A DNA stretch of 64,000 nt, taken from Mastigamoeba balamuthi. Its lineage: Eukaryota > Evosea > Mastigamoebida > Mastigamoebidae. The translations under genes and the position numbers were made by a program. The stretch is taken from positions 10,487-74,486 of the forward strand of contig CACRSC010000025.1 of the NCBI GenBank assembly GCA_902651635.1. The letters run 5' to 3'. Position 1 is the stretch's first letter. Each line of letters opens with the position of its first letter. Positions 25,290-37,600 of this stretch are shown here, piece by piece. A model generated the notes under the pieces. That model was not told where the DNA came from and did not search any database. It worked only from the letters and a program-made list of their open reading frames with translations.

Positions 25290-27662
25290 ATGGAACCGAC
25301 CGCGCAGATCGACGACGTGATGCCATGGTACGACAGCCAGGACTCCCTCGAAGGGCTGGCAAGCATCTCTCGCAACGCGGCGGTGTCCGCGGTGCCACGG
25401 ACCGACCTGGGAATCAGGGTGCTCCGGTCGGCACGCAGCTACGGTGCAGCTGTCCTGCGCGGCCCACCGATGAGCGGGAAGACCTCGCTCTTGCAGTGCC
25501 TCGTCGGCGCCCCACGCGTGGCTATTCCTCCCGATCCCGCGCTCGACGCCGTCAGAACAGAGCTCTTCTCTGAGGTGCTCTATCGTTTCCCGCTCACACC
25601 CGTCAATTGATCGCGGCGTGGACGCAATGAATCTCCACGGTGCACTGCAGATTCTGTGGTACGCAGCACCGGACCAGTACCCGATAGGCGGCCAGCTGAG
25701 CCCGCTTCTGAGACCTCTCCCTGAGGGCGAGACGCGCCCGCGCCTCGTGGTCATCGACGAGTCGCAGTTTGGGCTGGTCGACGACCTGGCAGCCGGGGCA
25801 ACCGGAGGTGCTGCTGTGTTCTGGATGCAGCTCAGGGCCCTCGCCGGCCTGGCTCTGTCAGATCGCCCTGCGTGTGCCGTTTGCGGCATGGTGTATGGTC
25901 GTGGACGCCTCAAGGAGCACACGCCAGCCTACGCGGTTCCTTCTCAATACCACTTTTTTTGTTTTTTTTGCTTTCGCTAACCGAGTTTGTCGGTCACACA
26001 GTTTGCAGACGAGGCCACGTTCGGAACATCAGACCTGTTTTTCACCCAGGATGAGTGCAACTGCGCCGCAAGGGGCGACTCTCTGCTGGGGGAGGTCGTC
26101 TGGTTGCAGACGGCGGGGCATCCAGGCCTCGTGGTGGCCACGCTGTCCTACATCGACAAGAATCTGGCCATCATACCCAATCCCCGTTTCTTACTGCTTC
26201 TGCGTCAGTATGCAATGACCATTGAGCGCCTTCGCTTCTTCTTGGGGATCAGCTTCGACGACGACCAATCTGAAGACGTGCGAGACCCCGCCACCCCTGC
26301 TATAGCTAGCCATCACAGAACAACATCAGGTGAAGGAGGTCCTTAGGCTTCTTTTAGCATGCTCATCACTTGATCCGAACATCATGACAAGGTCAGTTTC
26401 AGCATACCTGGAGAGATGCGGCTTCACCAAAACCGGTAGAAGACGAATACTGTGACACGAGAAATCATGAAACCTCACAACTATGTGTGCAGGGTCGGAT
26501 GACGTGGCAGAGGGCTTTGTCTCTCCGGCAATCAGAAACTGGATGCTTGACAAGGTTATCGATTACGGAATAGAGGGGCATGCTGGAAGGAGTATGTTCG
26601 AGTTCATGAACCAGCTTCTAGAGAACGTCAATGGCAAAGCGCTCTGCAGGTCATGGAGGCAGCTCACAAGCAACGAGGCGTCCGAGAGTAAACTGTGCAT
26701 GGCACTCGTCATAGCCGCCATAGGTATCTTTCCAAGGCATATGATCCATCCTGTGGTTGGGCGCCTGTTTGGCTTAGGGGAAACTTCGGGCATCTACGTC
26801 GATGGGCCGAGTCAATTGCTTGTGGAGATCATGTGCACGGACAAAAACGACGTCATCAAAGGTGTTGTTGCTGAAAGGCAGGAGGAGCACCTTGGGCGGA
26901 TACAGATACCGGGGAGCTACTATTCTGACATCCAAAGGTACGTGGGTGACAATGTGCTTCCTTTCATCTCATTGGAAGAGATATCAGAACCACTCCTTAC
27001 TGTGTGCACAGGAAAGAGGCTGCTGTCCTGCACTTCCGGTGTAACCACCAGAGCAAGTTCACAGAGGCGGACCTGAAGTTCAATCTGTGGCTGATTGACC
27101 ATGACTCCAACTTCACAAAAGGACTTCTTTCTACTATGGTTTGACCCTCTTCACACTGCCGCAGATTCAACTGTCACATTAAGAAATTCCTGTGCTAGCT
27201 GCCTGATGGCAAAGCATATTGCAGGGAGTTCTCTTTCGGCTCGGACCTGCTGCAGAAGCAGTCGAACAAAAGGGTGCTCAAGTTCCCGCCAGAGGGGGAG
27301 TTCACACTGAAGCGACCTCGGAATTACACTACAGTCTACATGGTTCACCACCTGTTCGCGGACCCTAAAGTAAAGATTGACCTGAACTGGTTTCAACATG
27401 TCGCAAGTGAGGTTGGCCATTGCCAAAAATCTGTTCTCACAGTGCTGAACAGATGTTTCCTGTGGAACTTGGCATTGAGCCAATGGGTGATAAGGTGAAG
27501 GAGTGGGCCGAAATCCTCCACAACAACTATGTACGCACTATCGGAACCCTATCCAAGCAGGGAGAAGACCGCCTGAGGAACTACAAGATACCTGGTGAAA
27601 TTGCGAGGTTGCTGGCAGAGCAGGCAGCCCTGTGCAAAGCTCAGAGCGATTACTTTCATTGA
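25290..27662 (+). CDS. Crinkler/RHS-like P-loop NTPase protein
   Basis: A multi-exon gene. Exon 1 has MPWYDSQDSLEGLA and Walker A RGPPMSGKTSL. After an intron (GTGCTC..CTGCAG) come ILWYAAPDQYPIGGQLSPLL, Walker B RPRLVVIDESQFGL, and later FADEATFGTSDLFFTQDE and GHPGLVVATLSYI. That order and the HPGL motif fit the NTPase module of Crinkler and retrotransposon-hot-spot proteins. Later exons (ESKLCMALVIAAIGIFPRHMIHPVVGRLFG; EAAVLHFRCNHQSKFTEADLKF; LKRPRNYTTVYMVHHLF; final FPVELGIEPMGDKVKEWAEILHNN) form a C-terminal domain I do not recognise. Known family members act as nuclear effectors or as host expression modulators in protists. Exons after about 26,000 have far lower GC and mixed codon endings compared with exon 1. 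Exon joins are approximate. Confidence 0.5.
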
Positions 27663-28052
27663 GAATATCTCCATACCCCCAAGGCTCGCTCTTGTGGGTT
27701 TGGGTCGGTTTTTGATAGATAAAAAGGGCCATTGATAGATCTTATTTCCGAAATTTCAAACATGCTAACAAGACAACAATGATGGCCCTGCATGCAATGG
27801 ACGATTATCCACTGCTTCACGATTGCAACAATGTTGCCAAGTCATTTCCATACATGCATGTCTCACTGATGAACGTGGGCTTAAGGTGCCCACTGTTGGG
27901 GTGCTGGGACCAAAGAGTGTCCAACTCATAGGCATTGGCCTTATACGTACTACCATTATGTGCCCTTTGGTGACACATACCATTTTTAGACCTGCGAACT
28001 CGTTAGACCTCAGTGAGGCTGAAAGGGGTATAAACGTTGGTTTTAACAATAT

Positions 28053-28081
28053 TTCAAACATACTGCAATGACGTGTTTGAA
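28053..28081. repeat. 29-nt hairpin repeat, copy 1
   Basis: Left arm TTCAAACATAC, loop TGCAATG, right arm ACGTGTTTGAA. The outer eight bases of the two arms pair perfectly. It shares its ends and core with copies 2 and 3. A lone left arm, TTCAAACATGC, also occurs at 27755-27765. Confidence 0.85.
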
Positions 28082-28165
28082 AAACGGGGCCGTAAGGGCT
28101 GAATGAAACAGTCTGAGCCTATTTTGTGCAGCAATAACAGCAAAAATCACCCTTTTCCCCTGTTT

Positions 28166-28194
28166 TTCAAGCATGCTGCTGTGGCATGTTTGAA
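28166..28194. repeat. 29-nt hairpin repeat, copy 2
   Basis: Left arm TTCAAGCATGC, loop TGCTGTG, right arm GCATGTTTGAA. All eleven arm positions pair if one G-T wobble is allowed, making this the best hairpin of the three. Confidence 0.88.
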
Positions 28195-28447
28195 ATAGGG
28201 GTTAATGGGTTGCCTGAAGCTCCTCTCTGGCCGAAAAATATTAAACCGTAACTGAAGCCCTAAAACAGCTGTTATAGGCCTTTTAGAGCACATTTTAGGA
28301 CTTGTGATTGGGAAGCCAGCAGAAGCAATGGACCTTAAGGAACGTGGGGGGCTTCATCTCTTTTACTCTTCACTCTTTGAAAAACACAGCAAATGTCTTC
28401 TGTGACTTACTACCCCCCCCCCCCCTTTTAACCTTTTTGATCAATAA

Positions 28448-28476
28448 TTCAAACACACTGCCGTGGCATGTTTGAA
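28448..28476. repeat. 29-nt hairpin repeat, copy 3
   Basis: Left arm TTCAAACACAC, loop TGCCGTG, right arm GCATGTTTGAA. The right arm is identical to copy 2; the left arm differs from a perfect complement at two inner positions. Confidence 0.88.
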
Positions 28477-29854
28477 TTATTCATTTAGGAAGGGGAAAGT
28501 GCACCTTTCCCCCCATGAGAGCAGTTCTTCCTGTTTTTGCACAGCTCCTGAACTTTATCTTCCCTGTTCAACTATCCTTCATTCTTCCTTCAAAAGTACC
28601 TTCCCATGCATTCTGCAACCCAAAATCCCCTCAAAGACGTCATTTTGGTATGAGTTTTTCCCTGTTCAGTGTCTTTTTTCCTTACTAGTAACTCACAGAT
28701 GACTTCTCTTAATTATGCAAATGTAAATAAGTCTACATTTTACGTGTTCCTTGGGTAATGCTCTGATCTTGTATGAAGAAGGGTCAGTCCTATTGGAATT
28801 GAGCACTTCCTGCAAGTGAGCTGGCACAGATCACCTGGTGCTACTTGTCTGAAAGAGACATTTAGGCTTCTTAAAATATCTTAGATTTAACATATTTTCT
28901 GATCAGACTTCTTTCAATTGATTGTTCATACATAAGAGTCTTTCAAAATAGCAGATAGTGTTTTGTGAGAAACTAAGTGCAAAACTCACACATGAAAATG
29001 ATACAAAATGAGTAGACAATGCAATCAGCTCCAGTGAACTGTGCATTTGTGCCTGTCTCAGTCAGTCTTCTGCAACTTAGTAAGACATATGTGATTAATT
29101 GAATCATTATTCTGTTTTCCTGAGAAGTTTCTGCTTATCAGACAGCATTGAATACTGAGGCAGCTTCTTCGTATAGTACACTTTCAGTATGACAGAGCCT
29201 GATGAAGTACTGCATCTTCTGTGGGAATTGTCCTTATGAATCTGCACACTTAATGAGATCAACACAGTATTTTCTGCATTTATTATCAAACCTGCTGCAC
29301 AGTTGAGAGAAACAAAAGGCATCCATCCCGTCCCTCTGCTCTTATCATTACGAAGGCCAGGAAGGAAGCAGGCTAAAAATGAAGGGCTCTGATGGCGCTG
29401 ATAGGTACATTCATAAATTTCAATTCTCATAGATTAATGAAGAACATTAATGAGCTTGCACTGAAATGATCCACAGAGCCCCTTCTGCCACATGGTCACA
29501 CTCTATCAAACACCATCTATGGTGTTGTCTGGCACAAATCAGAACCCAACTATGAGAGCAACCTCCAGATATACTCAAATCATGATGGGCCTCCTGACCT
29601 GCACCCAAACAGCAGAGTACAAAGATGCAACACTTATCCAATACGCAGTTGTATATGGTGTATGGACCAAGAGCAGAGTAATGGTGCAACAACAGAACAT
29701 ACAGGAGGCGTGGATAGGCATTAAGTGCGAACAGTTCAATGAGATTGATGCTCCAGATATTTACTTGATTTTCCGGTGTGACGCAATCTTGCAGATTCCC
29801 CTTGATTCTTCCGGCCTGTACGGACACCCGCACGCTCTCTGCGCATACCACCCC

Positions 29855-32719
29855 ATGAAGCGCCGCGGCGGACACTCGGGAGGCAGGGGCGGCAGGGGCG
29901 GCAGGCGCGGCGGCCCGCCGTTCAAGAAGTTCCGGTCGGGCTCGCGCGGGGGCTTCGAGCGCAGGCCGCCGCGCGCAGAGCGCGAGCCCGTCGATGACGT
30001 CACAGCGCAGGCGCCCGAGGACGCCGAGGAGGCCGCGGAGGAGGAGGCTGTGGAGGTGAACCCGTACCAGAGCCTCGTGGAGGCGCTGATGCCGACGGTG
30101 CGCAAGACCACGAAGCGGCTCGTCAGCGCGGCGGCCAGGGCGGCGCCCGAGGGCCAGCCCCAGCGCCCCGCCCGGGCCCAGCAGCAGCCCGACGACAGCG
30201 ACGCCGGGCCGGGCCCCGAAGACGCGTCCGAGAGCGACGGAGAAGCGTCGGATACTCGCAGCGACGCGGGCGAGGCCGCGGGCAGCGAAGACGACGCGGA
30301 GGCCAGCGCCGACGCCGCCGAGGCCGGCGAGGACAAGGACGACGAGGACGGCGAGGACGACGAGGAGGCGGAGGCGGCTGTGGAGCAGGAGGAGCGGGAG
30401 CACAAGCTGCTGGACGAGCTGGACGCGGAGGAGCGCGAGGGCTTCGACGCAGCGGACGAGTTCTGCCGGTGGCACAGCCAGCAGGTCCCCTCCGAGGCCG
30501 AGCGCGAGGCCCCGAGGCCCGCGGCGCAGTCGTGGCACTCGGAGGCGCTGGGGACGGTCGTCTGCGAGGGCGAGAGGCCCGCCAAGAGGCGCTGGGACGA
30601 GTACAGGGTCAAGGGCAGGGTCGCTGCGCAGTGGGAGAAGACGTTCAGGGAGCAGCACCCGGCCAGGGCCTCCGGGACGCCGGCGACGAGGCTGCAGGCC
30701 GAGCTGTTCCCGATGCTCAACTCGTACCGCGACGTGCTCTACTGCGGCAGCACGCTCGCCCGCCAGCAGGAGATCATGCAGGCCTACTCGCTGCACCTCG
30801 CCAACCACCTCCTCAAGCAGAGGGACGTCACCGCCCGCACTGACGCCGCCATCTACACCGCCCGCCAGAACCGCGTCGCCCCGTGAGCACCTGTCCCTGT
30901 CCCCCTGTCCCCCTCGGGCTCTGTTTTGCGCTTCTACAAGGGGTTTTTAGTTACTCTTTCTGACGGGAAAATTCAATTGATTTTTGCCCTCCCAAACTTG
31001 GCCGTGCTCACTGCATGCGTACAAACACATCATACCCAGAAACCCCTTCTCTCCTCAGAACCTCTTCTCTCATCCTCTAGCGGTTTGCCTTGGGTATGGG
31101 TTTGCGACTCACCTGATGGAATGGCAGGGAGTACGAGCCGGACCAGGGGTTCACGCGGGCCAAGGCGCTGGTTATCTCGCCGTTCAGGAGCATCGCGTAC
31201 AAGCAGATCAACACGTTCCTGGAAATGCTGCCGCCGGGACAGAAGACGCACGTGACCAAGAAGGCCGCCTTCAGGGAGCAGTACTACGACGACTGCGAGC
31301 CCCCGCGCACGACTAAGTACCAGCGCCCCGAGGAGTACTACGACCTCTTCTCGGGCAACACGGACGACTGCTACGTGATGGGCGTCTGCCTCACGCGCCA
31401 GTCCGTCCGCCTCGCCTCGGACTTCTACCGCGCAGACGTCATCTTCGCGAGCCCCCTCGGCCTCAAGCTCATCATCGGCGACGTCGGGTGCGCTCCGCCA
31501 GCCTGCGTGGGGGCCCGCTGTGCTGACCGATGGGAGCGGGGCCGTGCAGGGACAGGAAGAGGGACTACGACTTCCTGTCGTCGGTGGAGATGGTCATCGT
31601 CGACAGGGCCGACGTCATCATGATGCAGAACTGGGAGCACATCCTCACGGTCTTCAGCTCGCTCAACCTGACGCCGCTCAACCCCCACGAGACGGACTTC
31701 TCGCGCGTGCGCAAGTGGTTCCTCGAGTCGCAGTGCGTAGCAGCTGCCCCTCAGCCCCTCCCCTCGGTGCCTGATACGTGCTGTGTGTCCAGGGGCCACC
31801 TGTTCCGCCAGAACATCATCATCTCGTCGGTGGCGATGCCCGAGATCAACGGCCTCTTCAACCGCTACTGCCACAGTGCGCCCACGACGCGCCCACAAGC
31901 AATGCTGACATCCTGGCAGACATACGCCCGCGGATCCGCATCTTCCCCGATGTTGGGGAGGGCTCCATCTCCCTGGTCGCGCAGAACATGCGGCAGATCT
32001 TCCAGAGGGTGGACTGCACGTCGTTCCAGACGGCGGCCGACGACCGGTTCAAGTACTTTGTGGACCAGGTGCTCCACCGCGAAACCACCCCAAGTTCCTC
32101 TTTGCTGCTGCCCCGCTGACAAGAGAGAGAACGGCGCAGGTGCTTCCGCAGTACAAGAGCAGCATCCACAGGGGCGTCGCCGTGTACGTGGCGTCGTACT
32201 TTGACTACATCCGCCTGCGCAACTACATGAAGAAGGAGGAGCTCGAGTTCAGTGCCATCTACGAGTAAGACAGCGGCTGCGCTGCTCCTCTCCCGTGCGG
32301 GTGCTCACGGCTGCTCGTGCCCTCCCCGTGCAGGCACGCGGACGACAAGGACGTCCTGAAGGCGCGCGCGCAGTTCTGCCAGGGGAGGAAGATCTTCCTG
32401 CTGCTGACGGAGCGCTTCCACTTCTACCACCGGTACCAAATCCGAGGCATCCGGTCGATCATCTTCTACGGACTGCCCCAGTGCGCCTCACAGCTCTCTC
32501 CGCTCTGCTGCCTTTGCTCCTCCTCACCCCTCGCTGCTGGCGGCGGCCCGAAGGTACGGAGACTACTACCCCGAGTTCCTCAACACGATACACAACGAGG
32601 ACGCGTCGTCGATGGCCATCTACACGCCCTACGAGAAGCTGCAGCTGGAGCGCATCGTCGGGTCCTCGCGGGCCGAGAAGCTCCTCTCCTCGGACAAGAC
32701 CACCCACCTGTTCTGCTGA
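29855..32719 (+). CDS. UTP25: UTP25 (small-subunit processome factor)
   Basis: UTP25/DEF is a DEAD-box-like but probably non-ATPase factor of the SSU processome that helps pre-18S rRNA processing in the nucleolus. The N-terminus has RGG-type repeats (GGRGGRGGRRGG) and a long acidic tract. The conserved core begins LQAELFPMLNSYRDVLYC, then GFTRAKALVISPFRSIAYKQIN, DCYVMGVCLTRQSVRLASDFYRADVIFASPLGLKLIIG, KRDYDFLSSVEMVIVDRADVIMMQNWEHI, and FSRVRKWFLESQ. Next come GVAVYVASYFDYIRLRNYMKKEELEFSAIYE, RKIFLLLTERFHFYHRYQIRGIRSIIFYGLP, and a final SDKTTHLFC. At least seven introns occur; the first (donor GTGAGC at about 30884) carries AATTCAATTGA. The start at MKRRGGHSGG is chosen because the upstream open frame lies in AT-rich non-host-like sequence. 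Confidence 0.95.
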
Positions 32720-33099
32720 GGCTCGTCCCTCCCACGTGTTTCGTACACCCGCCCCCTCGGCGCGTGTCGCGAGACGGCAGCAGCATCTGGCAAAAAGGAA
32801 TTGCGAAACACACAACGAACAGCGAACGCTCGCGAGTCTGTTCGTTGTTCTTGGTTCCTCGGGCCACCACGCTTGCTCGTCCAGATCCACGAGCTGGAGC
32901 TGGGGCACTGCACTGCACGCCCCAGTGCACGGCCCGCCAAAGAGGAACTTAGGTGAACAGAGAGAACGCTGCGGGTCCAGCGGTGGAACAAACCAGAAGT
33001 GCTGTGATGCCGGCAATACGCGCAAAAAAATACTCGACGTTATAAATTGAGCCGCGTGCGGGAAGGGGAGGCGTTGGTGTCGCTGCGGTCCACGGTCCG
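32720..33099. other. Intergenic region between convergent genes
   Basis: 3' flanks of UTP25 and of the minus-strand membrane protein. It contains A-rich runs (CAAAAAAATACTCG) and a TTATAAATT stretch at about 33038. No gene was seen. Confidence 0.35.
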
Positions 33100-33988
33100 C
33101 TACTTGCGGTCCTGGATGTGCAGCTCGAACTCGCCGCTCTCGTCGTCCGACGGCGGCGACGACGACGACGACGACGACGAGGCCGCGAGGTCGAAGTTGT
33201 TGTTGTCCGGAGGGTACGGCGGCGCCATCGGCGTGTCCAGGCTCAGCGGCGACACGAAGCACGAGGGGCTGTCGAGCGTCGTGTCGAGCTCGACGAACCG
33301 CACCGAGTCCTCGTCCTCGAGCGGCACGTTTGCCCGCTTGCGCAGCGCCACTGCGACCGCGTCGACGCAGAGCGACACGACGCACGCCACGCAGAGCACG
33401 TACAGCCTCGCCAGGCCCACCACGCCCAGCCCCACTGCGTCGCCCACGTGGGCCACGTTGCGCGCGCACATCGTCGGCGACGCTGACGACCGTGTCCCCG
33501 CGTTCGCGCGCCGGTAAAACTTCTGCCGTTGCCGCAATGGAAATTAGTGCGGGGCGATATCAATCGATACCGAAAAATTTTGCCCCCCGGCGATCGTAAT
33601 ATTGGGGATCTGCGTGTGTGACTTGCCTGAACGATCCGCAGGTCGATGATGCCCGAGTTCGCCAGCCTCCTCCCGCTGCGCACGGCCGGCTTGGGCGCGA
33701 CCCCGCACCCTGCGCACAGCCCAAGGCGTCTCGAGTGAGCGCGCGAGCGGCACAAGAGAGGAACCCCGAGAATTTTTTTGAAAAAGGTGCAGTGATTGAT
33801 GACTGAGAGCGCGGGGGCGAGAGAAGCGAACCCAGCGCTGCTGGCGGGAGGCGCGAGGTCACGGGGGTAGCGGGCGACTGCGGGGCCTGCTGCTCGCTGT
33901 CGGAATCGCAGCCCAGCGGCGCCGAGGACGGGCGGGTCTCGACGAGGGAGCTGAGCGACATGGCGCGCTTGGGAGCGCACGACAGCAT
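33100..33988 (-). CDS. Hypothetical single-pass membrane protein
   Basis: Exon 1 starts at 33988 (MLSCAPKRAMSLSSLVETRP) or at the internal ATG at 33961. After a long intron, exon 2 reads GCGVAPKPAVRSGRRLANSGIIDLRIVQ. A possible GC-AG intron (AG/GCAAGT) then leads to KFYRRANAGTRSSASPTMCARNVAHVGDAV. One transmembrane segment (VVGLARLYVLCVACVVSLCVDAVAVAL) follows, then an acidic, Ser-rich tail ending FELHIQDRK. No known domain is seen. Exon 3 is well supported by codon bias; the first two exons and the GC donor are less certain. Confidence 0.5.
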
Positions 33989-34665
33989 CCCTGCAGGGCA
34001 CACAGCACAGCACTGGTCAGCGATGCACAGGCGGCACTGGGAGGGGGAGGGAGTGGGGAAGGGAGTGGGCCGCACGGTGGACGCGGGGTGCTCTGACGGG
34101 CTGCTCCATCTGCTGGGCGTGCTGGTGCGCCGGAGAGTGGGGAGGAGGGGAGTGCGCGGGCTGCTGCTGCTCCTGCTGCACTTTTGTTTCTATTTTGTTG
34201 GATGTTTCTCGGTGTTCTGGTAACCGATGAGGAGTCTTTTTTTGTTTTTCTGCACCGGGGTGGGGTGTGCACCTTTCTTTACCGGGGCCTGAGAAGTGCG
34301 TTGATCATCACAGACGTTCCCCAGCAATTCCCGTTGCGCCTGTACGCGCTGCCCCAGGCGGGCGGTCTGCGCCTGTTCGCGCTAGGTGCACTCGAGTGGA
34401 CGATGGTGCTTGCCGAGCTGCTTGCGCCGCGTCCGTCGCCCGGGAGGGAGCCTCTCAGCTAAGCCTCCCAAGCGGCGCACGCCAGCCGCTTATTACAGTT
34501 TGCCGTAGGAGACAGAAGTGAACGCTGGGGGTTTGAAGGGGCGTGCAACGCTCTCTACTGGTACTACCACGTGCATGCACCGCTATTGTATGAGTCGATC
34601 CCCCAGCGCACGCGCGCTGGGGTGCTGCGGTGTGTGTGCTGCTGCTGCTCTGCAATACTGATGGC
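33989..34665. other. Intergenic region, 677 nt
   Basis: Upstream of the membrane-protein gene and downstream of the RdRP gene. It has T-rich stretches around 34180-34240. An open frame at 34184-34462 (plus) ends in a plausible stretch (SALIITDVPQQFPLRLYALPQ) but has no supporting family or exon structure, so I do not call it a gene. Confidence 0.3.
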
Positions 34666-37600
34666 TCACTGCTTGTTCATGAAGTCGGGCAGGAACGCGT
34701 CAAACGCCGCTGGGAAGCGGGCGAGGCGCCACCTCATGTCCCTCCCGCTGTAGAACTTGTCGCTGGTCACGACGCTGTGCTCGCCGGGCCTCATCTCCGC
34801 GCACAGCGTCTCGAGGAACTCGGCGACCATCCCCAGCGCCCTCTCGGCCCTCGCGTCGTCCACGCCCGCCAGCTGTCGCACCCGCTCCTGGCTCAGCTGC
34901 TCGACCTCCCCCGTGAAGCACTCGGGGACCTCGGGCCCGCGCGCCACCGCCGCGTCCTTGCGGGCGACGACGACGGACCCCGTGCCCCCCACGAACAGCT
35001 GCGCCCACACAGACGCCAGCCACGACCTCTCGCGCGCCTCCGAGGGCCCCGCGCGGTGCGCCTTGATCTCCGTCAGCCCCGCCAGCGCCGGCGACGCCGC
35101 CCCCTGCGCGCACGTCATCGCCCTGAGCGCGCTGCCCGCGCACCAGGCCGGCGCCGCGAGCATCTCGTCGTCCGCGAGCGACGGCGGCAGCGGCGCGTCT
35201 CGGAGCTGCGCGTCGGCCTCGATGCGCACGATGAGCCGGAGCCTCCGGCCGCGGGCCGAGCGCAGCGAGCCCTCGAGGACGCCGCGCCAGCCGGCCTCGG
35301 CAAAGGCGTTGCCGTCGCAGGCGGTGACGGTGCCCTCGCAGAGGTTGCCGATGAAGCGGCCCCAGTCCTCGGCGGGCTCCCTGCCCGCGTGCCTGCGCAG
35401 CAGCAGCAGCCGCTCGTCGGCGCACTCGACGTCGAAGCGCGACGTGTCGGGCTCGGTGCAGACGCCCAGGTGCCACAGCGCGAACTTGGCCAGCGTCAGC
35501 AGGTTGTGCCTGTCCGTGACCACCGTCACGCAGCCCTCCTCGCTGCCGCTGCCGAGCCACTGGCGCGCGGGGGGCGTGCCCGCGAGGCTGCAGGCCGCGA
35601 ACAGGGGCTCCAGCGTCGAGGCGGCGTGCAGCACCGCGTTGAGGTCCGGCGACGACAGCGCGCCGGCGGCGTTGGCGTTGCGCGCGGCACAGCTGCAGTC
35701 GCAGGCGAGCAGGGCGGCGCGGGCCTTGTCGAGGGGCAGCAGCCGCTTGAGCGCCCCGGGCGTGTGGATCAGCGACTTGTGGTACTCGCCGCTGCGGGCG
35801 ACGGCCCAGCTGTACGACGCCACGAGCCGCGGGGCCCAGCAGGCGAGGGGCACGGAGTCCCAGAACGTGGGCACGAAGAACGAGGGCTCGTGGGCGACGC
35901 CGTCGTAGAGGCCCAGCCAGAGCCCCCGCAGCGAGGCGAAGGCGTGGCGCTGCGAGTGCGTCCAGCTCAGCCCGCGCGACTCAAAGTGCTTGGCGCAGAG
36001 CACGTCGTCGCAGTCCTCGGGGTCCAGCGGGTCGCGCAGCAGCAGCGCCCTGCCCCTGATGGCCGCCAGCTGCGCCAGCGTCGTCGCCCAGCAGAACCGC
36101 TTGAACGACGGGGCCTTGCTGCCCTCCTTCTTCTTGTTCCTCCCCGCCTCGCTGCTGTCCTGCAGCCACTTGTCCCAGCACACCGCGTAGCACCTGCGCA
36201 GGGGCGGGCGGGCTCAGACCTCTCAGCAGCGCTGCGGGGACTTGGGGCGCACGCGGCCGCGGCCTGGAGCCGCCTGCTTCTCTCGGGCACGAACTTCAGG
36301 AGCCGCTTGGTCCACTTGGAGTCGTACAGCTCCCAGTCACGCCCGCCTGTCAGCGAGCGGCACTCGTCGTTGTAGTCGCGCATCCACTTGCGCGCCTCGG
36401 TGACGTGTTCCTGCCACCCGGCGACCAGCACCGCGGGGTCTGGCGACTGCATGGGCCGCAGCATCGAGCGGACCTCCTGCACCTTGCGCTTGATCGCTCT
36501 GCCCTCGCGCGCCCGCGGTCAGAAGCGGCCGCAAGCGCGGCGACGGGAGCGCACCGGAAGACGCGCGTGCAGTACGAGGGCGACGGGGACGCGGACGCGG
36601 GGCCGCCCCTCCACTCGGGGACGTCCAAGCGCTGCACCTCGCGGGGCACACGGACGCTGTAGCCCTGCTTGACGCTGTCGAGCGACTTCTCGCAGAGGAC
36701 GCCCAGCAGCAGCGCGTCGGGGCTCAGCGGGTCGCGCTCGGCGGCGTTGTAGAAGAGGTACGTCAGCAGCCCCACCGCGTCGTGCTTCATGATCTCGCAC
36801 GAGTAGTTGAACAGCGCGTCCCCGATGCGCTCCCTCGGCAGCTCTGCGCACGCGCTCACCCATCAGTAGCTGCCGCGGCGGGGCGGCTGCGCGGGCGTGC
36901 GGGGGTCGCACCGCCCAGAGTGCCCTCGATCAGGGGCGATATGTAGTGCTCGGCCCGCTGGGCGGCCTCGTCGAGCGACCTCTGCAGCTCAGGCTCCACC
37001 GCGCGGCACCCGTCGACGCTGTGGCGCTGGCGCACGCGGTCGGGGATGAGCCGGCGGTCCCAGCAGACGAACGCCCTGTCGCCGTCGTAGTCGCCCCCGC
37101 TCATCAGCGACGCCGGGGAGACGGCGCCCCGCGTGCTGAGCACCAGCACGTCGCGGCAGTGCCGCAGGGGCTGGCAGTCGACGGCGCGCAGCATGACGAG
37201 GTCCGTCGGGAGGTGCAGCGGGTGGCGCGTGACGAGCACGTCCGCCTCGAGCACCCCGACGCTGCTCGGCTGGAAGAAGCACTCGCCCGGCGCCAGCGTC
37301 TGCGTGGGGTCCGCGACTATCAGCGCGTAGCGCGACTGCTCGACGGGCACGCCTTGGGACTCGCGGCGTCAGTGGGAGGGCCGCAGGCTGCTCTGTGCTC
37401 CCCGCGAGAAGGGACGGGGTGCTGCGCACGGAGACGCTTGTCCGTCGCCATCGAGTCGAAGGTCAGCAGGCGCTCGATTTCGTGCAGCACAAAGGGCTCC
37501 TGGAACGAGAACCCTGGCGGGAGGTGCGGGGGCATCGGCATGAGTCAGCACAGCGGGCAGCGCAGTGGCCAGCGGGTGGCAGCCGCAGGGGCGCACCAGC

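Larger units (their letters stand above)
27663..29854. other. AT-rich accessory island without recognisable genes
   Basis: About 2.2 kb of visibly AT-rich DNA in an otherwise GC-rich window. It contains three 29-nt imperfect hairpin repeats (listed separately), a C-run at 28416-28427, and only short open frames without host codon bias (27823-28071 and 29107-29430 are the longest before the UTP25 leader). No transposase, reverse transcriptase or terminal repeats were recognised. The high-GC composition returns at about 29,800, just before the UTP25 start. Confidence 0.55.

Noticed and set aside
27663-29854. AT-rich island as a complete transposon or retroelement
   Set aside because: No transposase, reverse transcriptase, long terminal repeats or target-site duplication could be seen.
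34184-34462. 92-codon plus-strand open frame
   Set aside because: Only its second half looks protein-like. There is no start context, family or splicing partner.
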